Source: Macropodus opercularis (lineage: Eukaryota > Chordata > Actinopteri > Anabantiformes > Osphronemidae). From it: a stretch of DNA of 64,000 bases. Under the pieces are notes generated by a model. It was given only the letters and a program-made list of their open reading frames with translations. It ran no database searches and was not told where the DNA came from. The stretch lies in contig CM061100.1 in the NCBI GenBank assembly GCA_030770545.1, forward strand, positions 11,586,501 to 11,650,500. Direction: 5' to 3'. Shown here one piece after another: positions 22,001 to 31,702 of this stretch (within the stretch, counting starts at the first letter, position 1; every line of letters begins with the position of its first letter). Both the position numbers and the translations under genes were made by a program.

Positions 22001-24251
22001 TCCAACCAAGCACAGTTCTTTGTGCAAAGGGTTCATTTTCACCACCGGTGATGACCTCTAGGGGAGCCAATGCTGATGGGCAGTTGTAACCAATTAGCAG
22101 TCCAACTTCACAGTCCTGAAGTGGGGGGAGCTTATTTGCTATGTGTTTGAGGTGAGGCCACTGAAGTGCTGTCTTCTTAGTGGGAATGTGAGATTTATCT
22201 ACCGGGATAAAGTCTCGCGTGTAGGACTGGGGTAGCTGTATGGATGATCTAGAATGAATTCCCCGTACTTGTAGACGGTGAACGAGTTTACTTTCCATGA
22301 CCGTATCAACAGCTGTCATTGTGCTGAGTCTCAGATGGACTGAGTGAGTGTCTATATTTAGTTCACTTACTAGATCTTCTAGAATGAAGCTTGAATCACT
22401 CTGTGTGTCGAGTAGAGTGTAGGTGAGGATTTCTTTCTCTGGTTCAGCTGGTGATGACACAAAGACTAGGACAATGCTCGCTGTAGCGGAACTATGTTGA
22501 GTCATTGCATGAACCATGACCTTGTGGACTTTCCTGCCTGCGCTGTCTTCCGCTGAACCTGTACTTGATGATTCCATAGACCTCTCTCTCTCTCTATGTA
22601 GGCAGGTTGGGTGGTGACGACCACACGTGTTGCAGGTGTGTCGTCTTTTGCAGTCTTTAGTACTGTGTCCCCTTTTTAAACACCCAAAACAGAGGTGATT
22701 CTCATAAATGAAGGTTTTCTTTTCATCAGCAGTTCTTGTTGCAAATGTTGGGCACTTGGCAACACCGTGCGTTTCATCTTTGCACACTAAACAGGGTGAT
22801 TTAGGTTTTGAGTAGATTGCTTGGAATTTATTAGAAGTGGAGCCTTTTGTTTGTGCACTCGTGTTAAAGGCCTTTACTCTCTTTGCAATTCTCTCATCCA
22901 CTGTTTTAGTGTTCATTAGCAGTGGAGAAGCAACAGGGTTGCAAGCTATTCGTGCCTCTCTTTGCATGAACTCTGTGAATTGTGCAAAACTTGGATAGTC
23001 ACCACATTTGTCCAGTTCATCCACCACAACACGACTCCATCTGTGTACCAACCACTCTGGCAGTTTTTTAAGGAGCTTGTGATTTTCTTCACAATCATTT
23101 AGAATAGCTAAGCCCTTAATGTGTGGTATAGCCTCAGCACTAACTGACAGAGGCTTTTGTCCGATTAGAGTCATGAAGGATAACTTCCAATCAACAAATT
23201 TCAGAGGATCACCAGTGAAAACTGAGGGTTCTGGTACAGGCAGACGATTTATTGTAAATGAGCTTATTAAAGCTTCTGTTAAGCTGGCTACGTCCTGAGC
23301 TGGTGGCGATTCAACAGGTGCTTTAAGTGGCTGGAATGACACGGCTTGAGGATTTAATGAAACTCCTGATTCAGCATTTTGGTAGTAAGAATGTACCTTG
23401 TAATCATCTTCTTCCTTAAAGTTATCAATGTTCTCAAAGCTGTTATATGCTCTCACACGTGCAGCCGCTACCTTCACTTCGTTGTCTACTCGTATTTGTT
23501 GTAGCTTTGCCTTCTCTTCCTCTAGTCTTGATTTCATTTCAGCTTCCCTTTCCTTAATTTCTGCAAGCATTTGTGTTTCTTTGAGTTTCCATTCATTCTC
23601 CAGTTCGCTTAGCTTGGCCTTCTGACCTTGTATTTCTTGCATAGCTTTTGCTTCTTCTAGTTTAGCTGCAAGGTCTGCTTCTGCATCTGCGCGTTTGCCA
23701 AAGGACCTGGAGGAGTGGCTTGAGTGGTTATCCGAGCTTTGCGATGACTCTGACATAACTGTTTCTGTGTTTCCGAATACAGAACCATACTCTCCCTTAT
23801 TTAACATCATCCTTACTCTTTCTTTTTCCAGGTGGTCATTGAAAACCTCATTGATGGTCTCCAATCGTTTACCAACAAGGTTACATATTTCAGTGGTTAG
23901 AGTGAGGCAGGCATCCATCCTCTTCGTAATGTCTGGGGTGGTGGCGTGATTGCGTAGGATCGACTCATAATGTTGCTGAACAGCAGCACAATTTGCTTTA
24001 ATTTCACTTTGGCCTTTTACAAGTTCTTCTAAGGAACAACATGTCTTCAATCTTGTTCTTATCTCCCGTGCAGTTTTCTTCCAAGAATCATAGGCTCTAT
24101 CGAGTGCTCTTTCATTTTTCTTTGCTTCCTGTTCATGCATTCCTTGGCCCTTTTCTGTTAAGCGTCGCTCGCGGGAGCTGGATCTGGCATTAAGAGTTTC
24201 TCGTAACTTGTCTGTATCTTCAACAGGTAATGACATCTTGTTTGGTGGCAA
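18990..24251 (-). CDS. BEL-1 gag-pol polyprotein
   Basis: 1753 codons open. Residues 1-300: charged gag with a coiled-coil-like segment (about 190-265). About 330-460: gag core-like region (VFTGDPLKFVDWKLSF). About 490-550: Cys/His motifs including CFGCLKRGHSTKDC. About 610: aspartic protease LLDTQS (a variant of DTG seen in the BEL DUF1758 family). About 900-1100: reverse transcriptase with FYVDDGL near 1033. About 1213-1300: RNase H (HFSDAS, RLELSAA, FWTDSQ). About 1515-1560: integrase zinc-binding HHCC. About 1585-1700: DDE core (GMDCFGP, RCDQGTNF, GGIWER). All catalytic residues expected are visible. The 3' frameshift removes the last 150 or so residues. Confidence 0.93.
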   Translation of the reverse strand: MPPNKMSLPVEDTDKLRETLNARSSSRERRLTEKGQGMHEQEAKKNERALDRAYDSWKKTAREIRTRLKTCCSLEELVKGQSEIKANCAAVQQHYESILRNHATTPDITKRMDACLTLTTEICNLVGKRLETINEVFNDHLEKERVRMMLNKGEYGSVFGNTETVMSESSQSSDNHSSHSSRSFGKRADAEADLAAKLEEAKAMQEIQGQKAKLSELENEWKLKETQMLAEIKEREAEMKSRLEEEKAKLQQIRVDNEVKVAAARVRAYNSFENIDNFKEEDDYKVHSYYQNAESGVSLNPQAVSFQPLKAPVESPPAQDVASLTEALISSFTINRLPVPEPSVFTGDPLKFVDWKLSFMTLIGQKPLSVSAEAIPHIKGLAILNDCEENHKLLKKLPEWLVHRWSRVVVDELDKCGDYPSFAQFTEFMQREARIACNPVASPLLMNTKTVDERIAKRVKAFNTSAQTKGSTSNKFQAIYSKPKSPCLVCKDETHGVAKCPTFATRTADEKKTFIYENHLCFGCLKRGHSTKDCKRRHTCNTCGRHHPTCLHRERERSMESSSTGSAEDSAGRKVHKVMVHAMTQHSSATASIVLVFVSSPAEPEKEILTYTLLDTQSDSSFILEDLVSELNIDTHSVHLRLSTMTAVDTVMESKLVHRLQVRGIHSRSSIQLPQSYTRDFIPVDKSHIPTKKTALQWPHLKHIANKLPPLQDCEVGLLIGYNCPSALAPLEVITGGENEPFAQRTVLGWSIIGSANPHLDRGGYQSLVHRISVKEIPLPTTTDVLKVLESDFNERSYENKFLSQDDVYFVQLLSSNIRQREDGHYEMPLPFKGNSLPSLPNNKRLATIRLQHLKRKLKSNKLYYDQYKSFLEETISKGDAELAPPVAEGETVWYIPHHGVYHSRKPGKLRVVFDCSAKFHSISLNDSLLTGPDLINSLVGVLCRFRREAVAVTCDIERMFHQFYVSPEHRNYLRFLWWEGGQLDSEPREYRMAVHLFGAASSPGCANFGLKYLAQQHKNDYPSASSFIEKNFYVDDGLVSTPSVEEARNLIVETQELCRGAGLRLHKFSSNQSDVLACISPSERAATTEPLSIDRDATQEGHVLGIQWSIENDTFGFYMKATDQPPTRRTILSVVASLFDPLGFLAPFILSGKCILQELCRKGIGWDDPLPANLHPRWEEWKNGLQQLKEVVIPRCYHPQTFGEKVRVELHHFSDASNVGYGACSYLRYQNDKNEIHCSLVMAKPRVAPTKVKSIPRLELSAAVISAKLGAMLRTELEMKIDKEFFWTDSQVVLAYINNEARRFHVFVANRVQFIRDHTDPKQWHYVDTTQNPADHASRGLHAADISSANWLSGPRFLWEREILLPPNASPNLFVGDPEVKSVQVLVTQTGEQRDILSRLSRFSTWKTLIKVVARIKRLVSKSEHKDELVTAEERKRAAEAIIKLVQQETFLQELKTLRKGSSLPRSSPLFRLDPILVNGLLRVGGRMNASSLSQEMKHPVILPKESHVTRLILSHYHAQICHQGRGQTLMEVRANGFWVIGGTKSVAKLIHTCVQCRKLRRPTEEQRMAELPRERVEVSAPFTYCGMDCFGPFITKQGRKEYKRYGLILTCLSSRAVHIEMLEDMTTDALVNALRCFISLRGAVRQLRCDQGTNFVGAKNELRGALKRCDTKTLEAFLADKQCEFLFNAPSASHAGGIWERQIRTIRNVLNLTVAQCSGRLTDACLRTVFYEAMAIVNNQQSSTILWLQSL

Positions 24252-24738
24252 TGTTTGGTTAGTTGTGATTTGAGTGGTTTATGTCTGCGCTCAATTTGGA
24301 TGAGAGACGGCCTTACGTTATTCTTAACACTATGCTTGACCACTTGCATCAGACATTTACACTTAATAGACACTCAGAGCTAAATAACATCCACAACAAT
24401 GAAACTTACCACGAACTATAACCCAGAAGTCTTATGAAGAAACAGCCTCTTTCCAGATTCAAGAATTTTGATATTAAAGAATGAAGTTAAACATTGCTTA
24501 AACACCCTGTAAGCATGTTATCTACTAGTATTGCTAGCTTGCAGACTTAGCTGAATGGTAATTGCGTTAATGCTTATCTTACTACAAGGTCTATGCACAT
24601 ATGTGAGTTTACCCTGTAGTTAACCAGAGTCTCTCACTGCAGCTGTAGCATCCACGCAGTACTTTTCGGGGTCTCGTTGACGCCGAACGACGACGGTACC
24701 AGTTCGGTGGATGGCTCAGATGTAGCGTAGAGTTTCAC

Positions 24739-25186
24739 TGTAGCTGCCCTCGGTGTCTCGGAAAGTAGCAGAGAGTCTCTTTACGGGTGCAGTGAGTTTA
24801 TTGGACGACGGCACATCTTTAGGAATTTCCACATACACTTCGCGTCCTTTAGCACCGTGAAACTAAACAACATAAAATTAAATAACGACGCAGTTAAGCA
24901 GAAGTACATATACACATGTAGGTTGCGTCAGATAAAACAATTAAACAGAAACAGAGTAACAGAAAACATACCTCGCTCCGCTCACCAAGGGAGCAACTGT
25001 TAGCTCAGTTAGCTTGCAGCGCACACATGCGTTCTCCTAAACGGCTATAAACCACTTTTAGGTGCTACGTGAACTATAGCAGCCTGTAAAACAACGGTAT
25101 TCGATTCTCTCTCGAGTTGAACAGCCCCGCCCACTCGGTGAGCGCGCAGCGTGAACGGGTGCAAACATGTAAGGCGGTCATTTACA
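24739..25186 (-). repeat. BEL-1 5' LTR
   Basis: 448 bases; same sequence as 17962-18409. It would drive minus-strand transcription of the polyprotein. Confidence 0.95.
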
Positions 25187-25191
25187 ATGAG

Positions 25192-25930
25192 TCTTTTCTT
25201 AAAATAGACATTTCAGCTGAGGGATGGGCTACCCCACAGGCTGTACGCCTCCCACGTCGGGCAGCACTCTGCTGCCAGCATTCTGATCTGGAGAAGGAGA
25301 TGGTGAGAAGAGTACCAGATAAACTGTGGTCAAAACATGATACTGATGTAGGTTTTATTCAGTCCGCACAACCGGTGGAAGTTCATCTTAAACCAGGATG
25401 TAGGCCTCCCTGGAAACCACAATACCCCCTGAAAGTGGAAGCAGAGGCTGGGATTCACAGCCAACAATACAGAGCTTAGTGGAAGCAGGAGTACTGGTGG
25501 AAGAGTCAAATCCATGCAGCAATACCCTGATTTTGCCAATCAAAAAGGCTGATAAGAGTAAGTATCGATTGGTGCATGATCTTAGAGCTTTAAATGAGGT
25601 TGTAGAAGATTTTCCAGCGGAGGTTCCAGATCCACACACTCTCTTATCGAACGTTCCACCTGATGCAAAGTGGTTTACAGTGGTTGACTTGTGTTCTGCA
25701 TTTTTCAGTGTACCATTGAGTGAAAACAGTCAACATCTTTTCGCATTCACGTACAGGGGTCAGTCCTACACGTACACACGAATGCCAATGGGATTCAAGC
25801 ACAGTCCTCACTTGTTCAACGAAATCTTGAAAGAGGGTATGGAGGATTTGACTGGTAAGATTACTCCAATATGTTGACGATTTAATCTTCTGTGCACCGG
25901 ATTTGGAAACGTGTCATAAAGACTCCATCA
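25192..25930 (+). pseudogene. pol: ERV-1 reverse transcriptase, frameshifted
   Basis: Resumes right after BEL-1: a frame with VPDKLWSKHDTDVGFI and KPGCRPPWKPQYPLK to 25479, then a second frame with RLVHDLRALNEV, WFTVVDLCSAFFSV, and MPMGFKHSPHLFNEIL, then another shift before YVDDLIFCAP at about 25875-25905. These are the retroviral finger and palm blocks, with the catalytic YVDD present. After about 25970 the sequence jumps to integrase, so the connection and RNase H are deleted. Not functional. Confidence 0.85.
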
Positions 25931-25979
25931 CCTTGTTGACACTGTTGGCTGAAAGAGGCCATAAAGCAGGATTGTTGTC

Positions 25980-26520
25980 CTTGTTGATAAACAACACTCA
26001 TGGGCTAAGCCACGAGTCGAGGGGGGAAGTGATTAGGAGAATCAGAGAATGGAATTTTTGGGCTCCAAGGTTACAACAGCATGTGGATGATGTGTTAGGT
26101 CGGTGTGAAACTTGGCTCCATTGTAACATTCGGCGTGGAATGGTGCCGCCGACTGGACACCTTACAATCCCTGAGGGGCCATTCATGCATTTGACAATGG
26201 ACTTTGTGGACATGGTGCGTCTGGTACAGGGCAAGCAAGATCCTCTGGTGGTCATTGATCGCTTCAGCCGGTGGGTCGAGGCGATACCTTCTAAACACAA
26301 AACCGCTGAGACGGTGGCGAAATTTTTGTGTCAGGTCTTACATCAAACAAATGACTAACATGCATAGGAGTATTTCCTCCCGTGTTGTCTCCCTGCAGGA
26401 AAAAGAAGCTCGAGAAGATCCAGAGCCATTCGTGAAGCCAGGTGATCTGGTGTATGTTAAAGTGTTCAGGAGAAAGTGGGACCACCCTCGGCGAGAGGAG
26501 AAAAGGGAACAGAGGTCCAG
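25980..26520 (+). pseudogene. pol: ERV-1 integrase, deleted
   Basis: Motifs in order: zinc-binding part ending CETWLHCNIRRGMVPP, the core start MHLTMDFVDMV with the first catalytic Asp, VVIDRFSRWVEAIPS, then at about 26335 a jump past the rest of the core to the C-terminal part (ISSRVVSLQEKEARED...VKVFRRKWDHPRR). The better copy in ERV-3 (48772-49831) shows what is missing. Several frameshifts. Confidence 0.85.
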
Positions 26521-27568
26521 GAGTGGACATCTCATTCTGCTGGAATGAAAGGAGTGATAACTAAGGTAGAGGATTATGAGGACGAAGAAATCAGTCTGGA
26601 TACGCTCCAGCAGAACAGCTGGTATTAGTGGGTCCAGTTTGCAAGCCGGATGAATGACAAGACTGATTGTTACATCTGCACCAAGGCTAAGCCAGATAAG
26701 GTTTTCGTGTTGAACACAGTGTTCAGTTGGCAGGAGTGTGATCGCATGCTGCAGACTGTTGAGCAGAATCCTAGACCCGGTGTAGAGCTGAATGTTTGCT
26801 ATACTTGGGTTCACCATCTTATCGGGTGTTGAATGACTTCTATGCTGAGGGGAAGAATATAACTGAACGCTGTGGGGAGCTAGATGTGAGAATAGAGCAG
26901 AATAATGCATTATTAGGGATGCGGCAGGGTGCTCCCATAATTCCTGTGGGTCAATTTGAATGCATTGAGAAAATGGGGACAGTGCCTCTGGGGAAAGTGA
27001 AACGAGAGAGATGTAGTCACAGGTGGGGGTTGCCAGCGCTAAACTGCACGAAACCCAATGCTGTTTTAGTTGCTGGGGACACAGGGCCTTTGAGAATTGT
27101 GGGGTGTCCTTATTTCGACCAGACTATAGCCTTAGCGGATCATTTCTGGTGGTGTGGAGAACAACGCCTCCATTCAGTTCTTCCTGTAAGTTGGGCAGGC
27201 AGGTGTGCTCGAGTGCAGGTGGCGCAGGAGTTGATCACCTTCAAGGGTGAAGAGCGGGGAAGGAACAGTAGCATTAGATCTAAGAGGGCATACAATACAG
27301 ATCCTGAGGTTCACCTGGACTCCATTGGTCAACCCAGGGGAATCCCTAATGAATTTAAAGCTAGGAATGAAGTTGCATCAGGCTTTGAGTCTATCCTGCC
27401 CTGGATAACAGCTAATAAGAATACTGAGTGGATCAATTACATCTATTACAATCAACAGCGTTTCATTAATTACACTAATGTAGCTTTAGGTGTGTTGGGA
27501 GAGCAGGTGAGCACCACTAGTGCTATGGCCTGGCAGAATCGTCAAGCTACTGATTGGATTTTGGCTGC

Positions 27569-28195
27569 TGTAGTTGTTTACAGATATTCCTCACCGAGAG
27601 GAGTCAGTCAAACACAGCACTGAGATTCAAAATAATACAAATTATTTATTTCACATAAGTGGTGTAAAAATATACATAAGGCAGATATATACGAAGTCAC
27701 CTGAGTCCTCCCTCCAGGGGTAAAGCTCGCTGGCGCGCGGGGAAGGACGGAGCCTGGCTGGGAGACACCAGCTGTGTCTCCCAGCCGGCACAGCACATCT
27801 CCCCCTCTCCGCTTTGGGGTGTTGCTTTTTAAACCCTCAACTTGCGTCAGTCACAAGAAAACGATTGCCCAAATTTGGTCTCTGACTCTTGCTATTTTAG
27901 ACTAATGACTCTGTTTACGTGAAAGTTATCAACGGGTCACTTCGACCTGGCGTGTTCCCTGAGCAGCCACACACGCCAAGAACTTTCCAGATGTGGGAGA
28001 GAGAACATCCTGTTGTTGCCAGTACAAGGGGTTCAAATCCTGGACACACAAACTCTGTAACTCCTAGTCTGACTATCTTACTTCATGCCTGCACTTATGA
28101 AAACCTATTCCTGTTAATACCTACATAGAGTACAGATTCCATCCTATACATTCTGAGCATATATTCCATCCCAAGTAAACACATTTTCCACTACA
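27569..28195 (-). mobile_element. Solo LTR of the ERV-4 family inside env copy A
   Basis: 627 bases; the minus strand starts TGTAGTGG and ends CAACTACA and matches the LTRs at 50183-50800 and 56522-57121. It is flanked by a 4-bp duplication CTGC (27565-27568 and 28196-28199), and removing it restores the env sequence seen in copy B. Only one LTR remains, so the internal region was lost by LTR recombination. Confidence 0.92.
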
Positions 28196-28711
28196 CTGCG
28201 AAAGGAGGTGTGTGTGCTCTCATAGGTGAATACTGCTGCACCTACATTCGGCACAGCACATCTCCCCCTCTCCGCTTTGGGGTGTTGGTTTTTAAACCCT
28301 CAACTTGCGTCAGTCACAAGAAAACGATTGCCCAAATTTGGTCTCTGACTCTTGATATTTTAGACTAATGACTCTGTTTACGTGAAAGTTATCAACGGGT
28401 CACTTCGACCTGGCGTGTTCCCTGAGCAGCCACACACGCCAAGAACTTTCCAGATGTGGGAGAGAGAACATCCTGTTGTTGCCAGTACAAGGGGTTCAAA
28501 TCCTGGACACACAAACTCTGTAACTCCTAGTCTGACTATCTCACTTCATGCCCGCACTTATGAAAACCTATTCCTGTTAATACCTACATAGAGTACAGAT
28601 TCCATCCTATACATTCTGAGCATATATTCCATCCCAAGTATACACATTTTCCACTACACTGCGAAAGGAGGTGTGTGTGCTCTCATAGGTGAATACTGCT
28701 GCACCTACATT
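27786..28711. repeat. 463-bp tandem duplication across the solo LTR end
   Basis: 27786-28248 is repeated at 28249-28711 with very few differences. The unit contains about 410 bases of the solo LTR plus about 53 bases of env, so it arose after the LTR insertion. It duplicates the env codons around CX6CC. Confidence 0.92.
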
Positions 28712-29274
28712 CCAGGTCACACTGCAACAGATGGAGCGTTCACTGAGGCGATGAGGAAACTGAAAGCCCTTAAGATAGAGGTGAAGGAGAACGCTGGCAA
28801 GGATGCTGGGACTAATCAGATTGGTGATAACAGTGTCTGTAGGCGTAGTGATCATGGGATTCATCCTGTGTTGTTGCATTGCTCTGATGAGGTCTGTGGC
28901 CCTGAGAGCAGTGAGGAAGCAGAACTTGCAAATGGCAGTGCTGACGCAGGGATTAGAGCAGAATCAGGACAGGGTGAACGACGAGATGGACTACTACCTG
29001 TATCTTGTGCCTGATTGGATCTATGTCGATAAAGAGGGGGAGGACCAAGCAGACGAGGGGGAAGAATGAGGCCAAAGAAGAGCCAGGCGGCCGCCAGCTA
29101 TCTACCATGTTTTTTCTGTCTCTCAAACATACACATACTCATATATACGCACTACAGTTAGCCTCTGACTTCTCCACTTCACACAGTTCTGTAATGGATT
29201 TTATCTGATGATCTATTTCTCTGCCCTATAAGTTTGAATTTAATTGTATTATGATTATCTGTTCCTCGTCAGGT

Positions 29275-29548
29275 GCGACCCCAGGAAGGGTCCGCCTTCT
29301 GTTTCCGGCTCTGGCGACCCCAGGAGGGGTCCGCCTTCTGTTTCCGGCTCTGGCGACCCCAGGAGGGGCCCGCCTTCTGTTTCCGGCTCTGGCGACCCCA
29401 GGAGGGGCCCGCCTTCTGTTTCCGGCTCGGCGACCCCAGGAGGGGTCCGCTGTCTGTTTTCTGTTTTCAGCGACCCCAGGAGGGGTCCGCTGTCTGTTTT
29501 CTGTTTTCGGCGACCCCAGGAGGGGCCCGTCTTCTGTTTCCTGTTCTG
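29275..29548. repeat. 39-bp GC-rich minisatellite
   Basis: Seven units of 38-40 bases beginning GCGACCCCAGGAGGGG, at 29275, 29314, 29353, 29392, 29430, 29470 and 29510. All three plus frames and a long minus frame are open across it because of composition, not coding. Confidence 0.92.
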
Positions 29549-29678
29549 GCGAACCGATGGGGGATGGACTATGTTGCGTTTGGTCCCTCCTCCTGGTCCC
29601 CCTCCTCCCGCCCGACCTTGTGTGGATTCTTGACACAGGGTTGGGCCGTCTGGAATCCGGCCCTTGAGGGGGGGGCTC

Positions 29679-30170
29679 TGTCACGATCGGCAGCCTTGCT
29701 GATCGAACCTTTATTGTGGAGGGCTCTGCCGGACGTGCTCTCACCACACTCGCCAACTTCATCTGATTACTGATCGGCTTCACCTGGACTTTGCTCACAC
29801 CCACACTCCACATAAGCTCCGTTTTCCGACACATCAGTGTCGGATCATTATCCCTGTTGGACTGTGCTTTCGATCGCCACGCCGAGATCGCCACGCCAGG
29901 TCTATCCACGCCAGGTTTATCCACGCCAAGATTTCCCCGCCGGGTTTATCACGACAGACTCACCTCGCCAGGCTCACTACGCCAGGTTTTCCTCGCCAGC
30001 GTCAGGAGGATCCTCATTTAGTGCTTTTGAGTTTTTGGTTTCTGTTGCATGTTTTGAGGAGACTCAGTTTTTAAGTTAATTAAAATAAACTGTTAATTTG
30101 AGCCGTGTTTCTGCTCGATTCATTCCCACTGCTGGTGCTCTCCCTCACCCCGCACCAGTGGATCCTGACA
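29679..30170 (+). repeat. Gypsy-like LTR
   Basis: TG...CA ends, preceded by a polypurine tract. No second copy in the window. Confidence 0.65.
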
Positions 30171-31702
30171 CTCCCTTAATTCCTGTGGGTCAATTTGAAT
30201 GCATTGAGAAAATGTGGGAGAAAATTGACAAATGGCACCAAGATCTCTGTTTACTAGTAACAGAGGGCTTTGTTGTTTCACAGGAAAGAGAAAACCAGGA
30301 GTTTTCATTAGTGTTATTAGTGTTGATCAATGGCGTTTTGATATTCATGTGGTAGTTGTTGATTCGTCAGTCTCCACCTGGGGGGTTCGTCTGTTGGCCA
30401 AATGGAATAAACATTCTAGATAAGCGAGGCCAGGAGAATGAATGACAGTGTCAAGGGGGGATAAACTCTGCCTGTGTATATAAGGAACTTGGTTTCAACA
30501 GTCAGGCAGAAGATACTGAGATGCTTGTCCAGTGATCTTCTCCGTGCTGGCATGTATTAAACATTGAGATGGTTCATCACACTGAAGTTTTCTTCTAGTT
30601 TTTCTTGTTATGTTTTCAGCAATCCCTAAAGAGGAAAGATTTTTTTCCACGACAAAAATGGGGACAGTGCCTCTGGGAAAAGTGAAACGAGAGAGATGTA
30701 GTCACAGGTGGAGGTTGCCAGAACTAAACTGCATGAAACCCAATGCTGTTTTAGTTGCCGGGGACACAGGGCCTGTAAGAATTGTGGGATGTCCTTATTT
30801 CGATCAGACTATAGCCTTAGCGGATCATTTCTGGTGGTGTGGAGAACAACGCCTCCATTCAGTTCTTCCTGTAGGTTGGGCAGGCAGGCGTGCTCGAGTG
30901 CAGGTGGCGCAGGAGTTAATCACCTTCAAGGGTGAAGAGCGGGGAAGCAACAGTAGCATTAGATCTAAGAGGGCATACAATCCAGATCCTGAGGTTCACC
31001 TGGAGTCAATTGGTCAACCCAGGGGAATCCCTAATGAATTTAAAGCTAGGAATGAAGTTGCATCATGCTTTGAGTCTATCCTGCCCTGGATAACAGGTAA
31101 TAAGAATACTGAGTGGATCAATTACATCTATTACAATCAACAGCGTTTCATTAATTACACTGATGTAGCTTTAGGTGCGTTGGGAGAGCAGGTGAGCGCC
31201 ACTAGTGCTATGGCCTGGCAGAATCGTCAAGCTACTGATTGGATTTTGACTGAGAAAGGAGGTGTGTGTGCTCTCATATGTGAATACTGCTGCACCTGGT
31301 CACACTGCCCCAGATGTAGCGTTCACAGAGGCGATGAGGAAACTGAAAGCCCTTAAGATGGAGGTGAAGGAGAATGCTGGCAGGGATGCAAATGTGGGCT
31401 GGATAACTTGGTTGGAGAACACTGCTAGTGGCTGGAAGCTGGGACTAATCAGATTGGTGATAACAGTGTCTGTAGGCGTAGTGATCATGGGATTCATCCT
31501 GTGTTGTTGCATTCCTCTGATGAGGTCTGTGGCCCTGAGAGCAGTGAGGAAGCAGAACTTGCAAATGGCAGTGCTGACGCAGGGATTAGAGCAGAATCAG
31601 GACAGGGTGAACGACGAGATGGACTACTACCTGTATCTTGTGCCTGATTGGATCTATGTCGATAAAGAGGGGGAGGACCAAGCAGACGAGGGGGAAGAAT
31701 GA
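30171..31702 (+). pseudogene. env: ERV-1 env copy B, 5'-truncated and interrupted
   Basis: Starts within the surface part at the codons IPVGQFECIEKM, equal to copy A at 26938. It is split by a 440-bp solo LTR (30215-30654) and resumes with MGTVPLGKVKRERC. The cleavage-like SIRSKRAYN is present. CX6CC reads CALICEYCC (31267-31293). An 8-base loss directly after it, compared with copy A, shifts the frame. The second frame holds the segment NVGWITWLENTASGWK, the membrane span and the tail to 31702. Copies A and B differ by several percent by eye. Not functional. Confidence 0.85.
30215..30654 (+). mobile_element. Solo LTR of an unassigned family in env copy B
   Basis: 440 bases, starts TGGGAG and ends ACGACA (TG...CA), flanked by AAAATG on both sides (30209-30214 and 30655-30660). 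Copy A carries the uninterrupted target. Promoter-like TATATAAGG at about 30476 and ATTAAA at about 30557 fit U3 and R of an LTR. It resembles none of the other LTRs in the window. The flank duplication sits in an A-rich site, so its length could be 4-6. Confidence 0.8.

Larger units (their letters stand above)
17962..25186 (-). mobile_element. BEL-1: BEL/Pao LTR retrotransposon, nearly intact
   Basis: 7225 bases, two 448-bp LTRs without a difference that I could see, starting TG and ending CA, flanked by a 5-bp duplication ATGAG (17957-17961 and 25187-25191). It lies on the minus strand inside ERV-1 pol. A purine-rich stretch (GGTGGGAG on the minus strand at 18410-18417) directly precedes the 3' LTR, as a polypurine tract should. 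Bases 24252-24738 are the 5' UTR and 18410-18558 the 3' UTR. No convincing primer site was seen. Confidence 0.95.
26522..29069 (+). pseudogene. env: ERV-1 env copy A, interrupted
   Basis: Surface part from about 26530 (stop at about 26627) through 27568, with Cys-rich motifs CYICTKAKP and CPYFDQT. A likely surface/transmembrane cleavage site is the basic SIRSKRAYN near 27272-27298. A solo LTR breaks the frame at 27569, and a 463-bp tandem copy follows. Downstream the CX6CC motif CALIGEYCC (about 28678-28704) is followed by a membrane span (LVITVSVGVVIMGFILCCC) and a tail ending DKEGEDQADEGEE at 29069. The layout is that of gammaretrovirus-like transmembrane subunits. Relative to copy B a piece before the membrane span is missing. 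Confidence 0.85.
29270..30170 (+). mobile_element. Ty3/gypsy-like 3' end with LTR, between the env copies
   Basis: A 5'-truncated internal segment (29270-29678, with a 39-bp minisatellite) ends in a purine-rich tract (TTGAGGGGGGGGCTC) and is followed by an LTR (29679-30170, 492 bases, TGTCACGATC...GATCCTGACA). The assignment to Ty3/gypsy rests on resemblance of the LTR ends to fish gypsy elements and the 3' tract position. The LTR contains AATAAA-like AAAATAAA near 30080 and degenerate CGCCAGGTTTA repeats at 29880-30000. Env copy B starts immediately after it. Confidence 0.65.

Noticed and set aside
24252..24738. BEL-1 primer binding site
   Set aside because: No TGG-starting stretch directly next to the LTR on the minus strand that I could match to a tRNA end.
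26522..29069. A domesticated env gene
   Set aside because: Stops, a solo LTR, a tandem duplication and deletions break both env copies; no open full-length frame exists.
29226..29924. 232-codon minus-strand frame and three plus-strand frames
   Set aside because: The minisatellite keeps several frames open; proline/glycine/arginine repeats reflect its GC-rich unit, and no family is recognisable.
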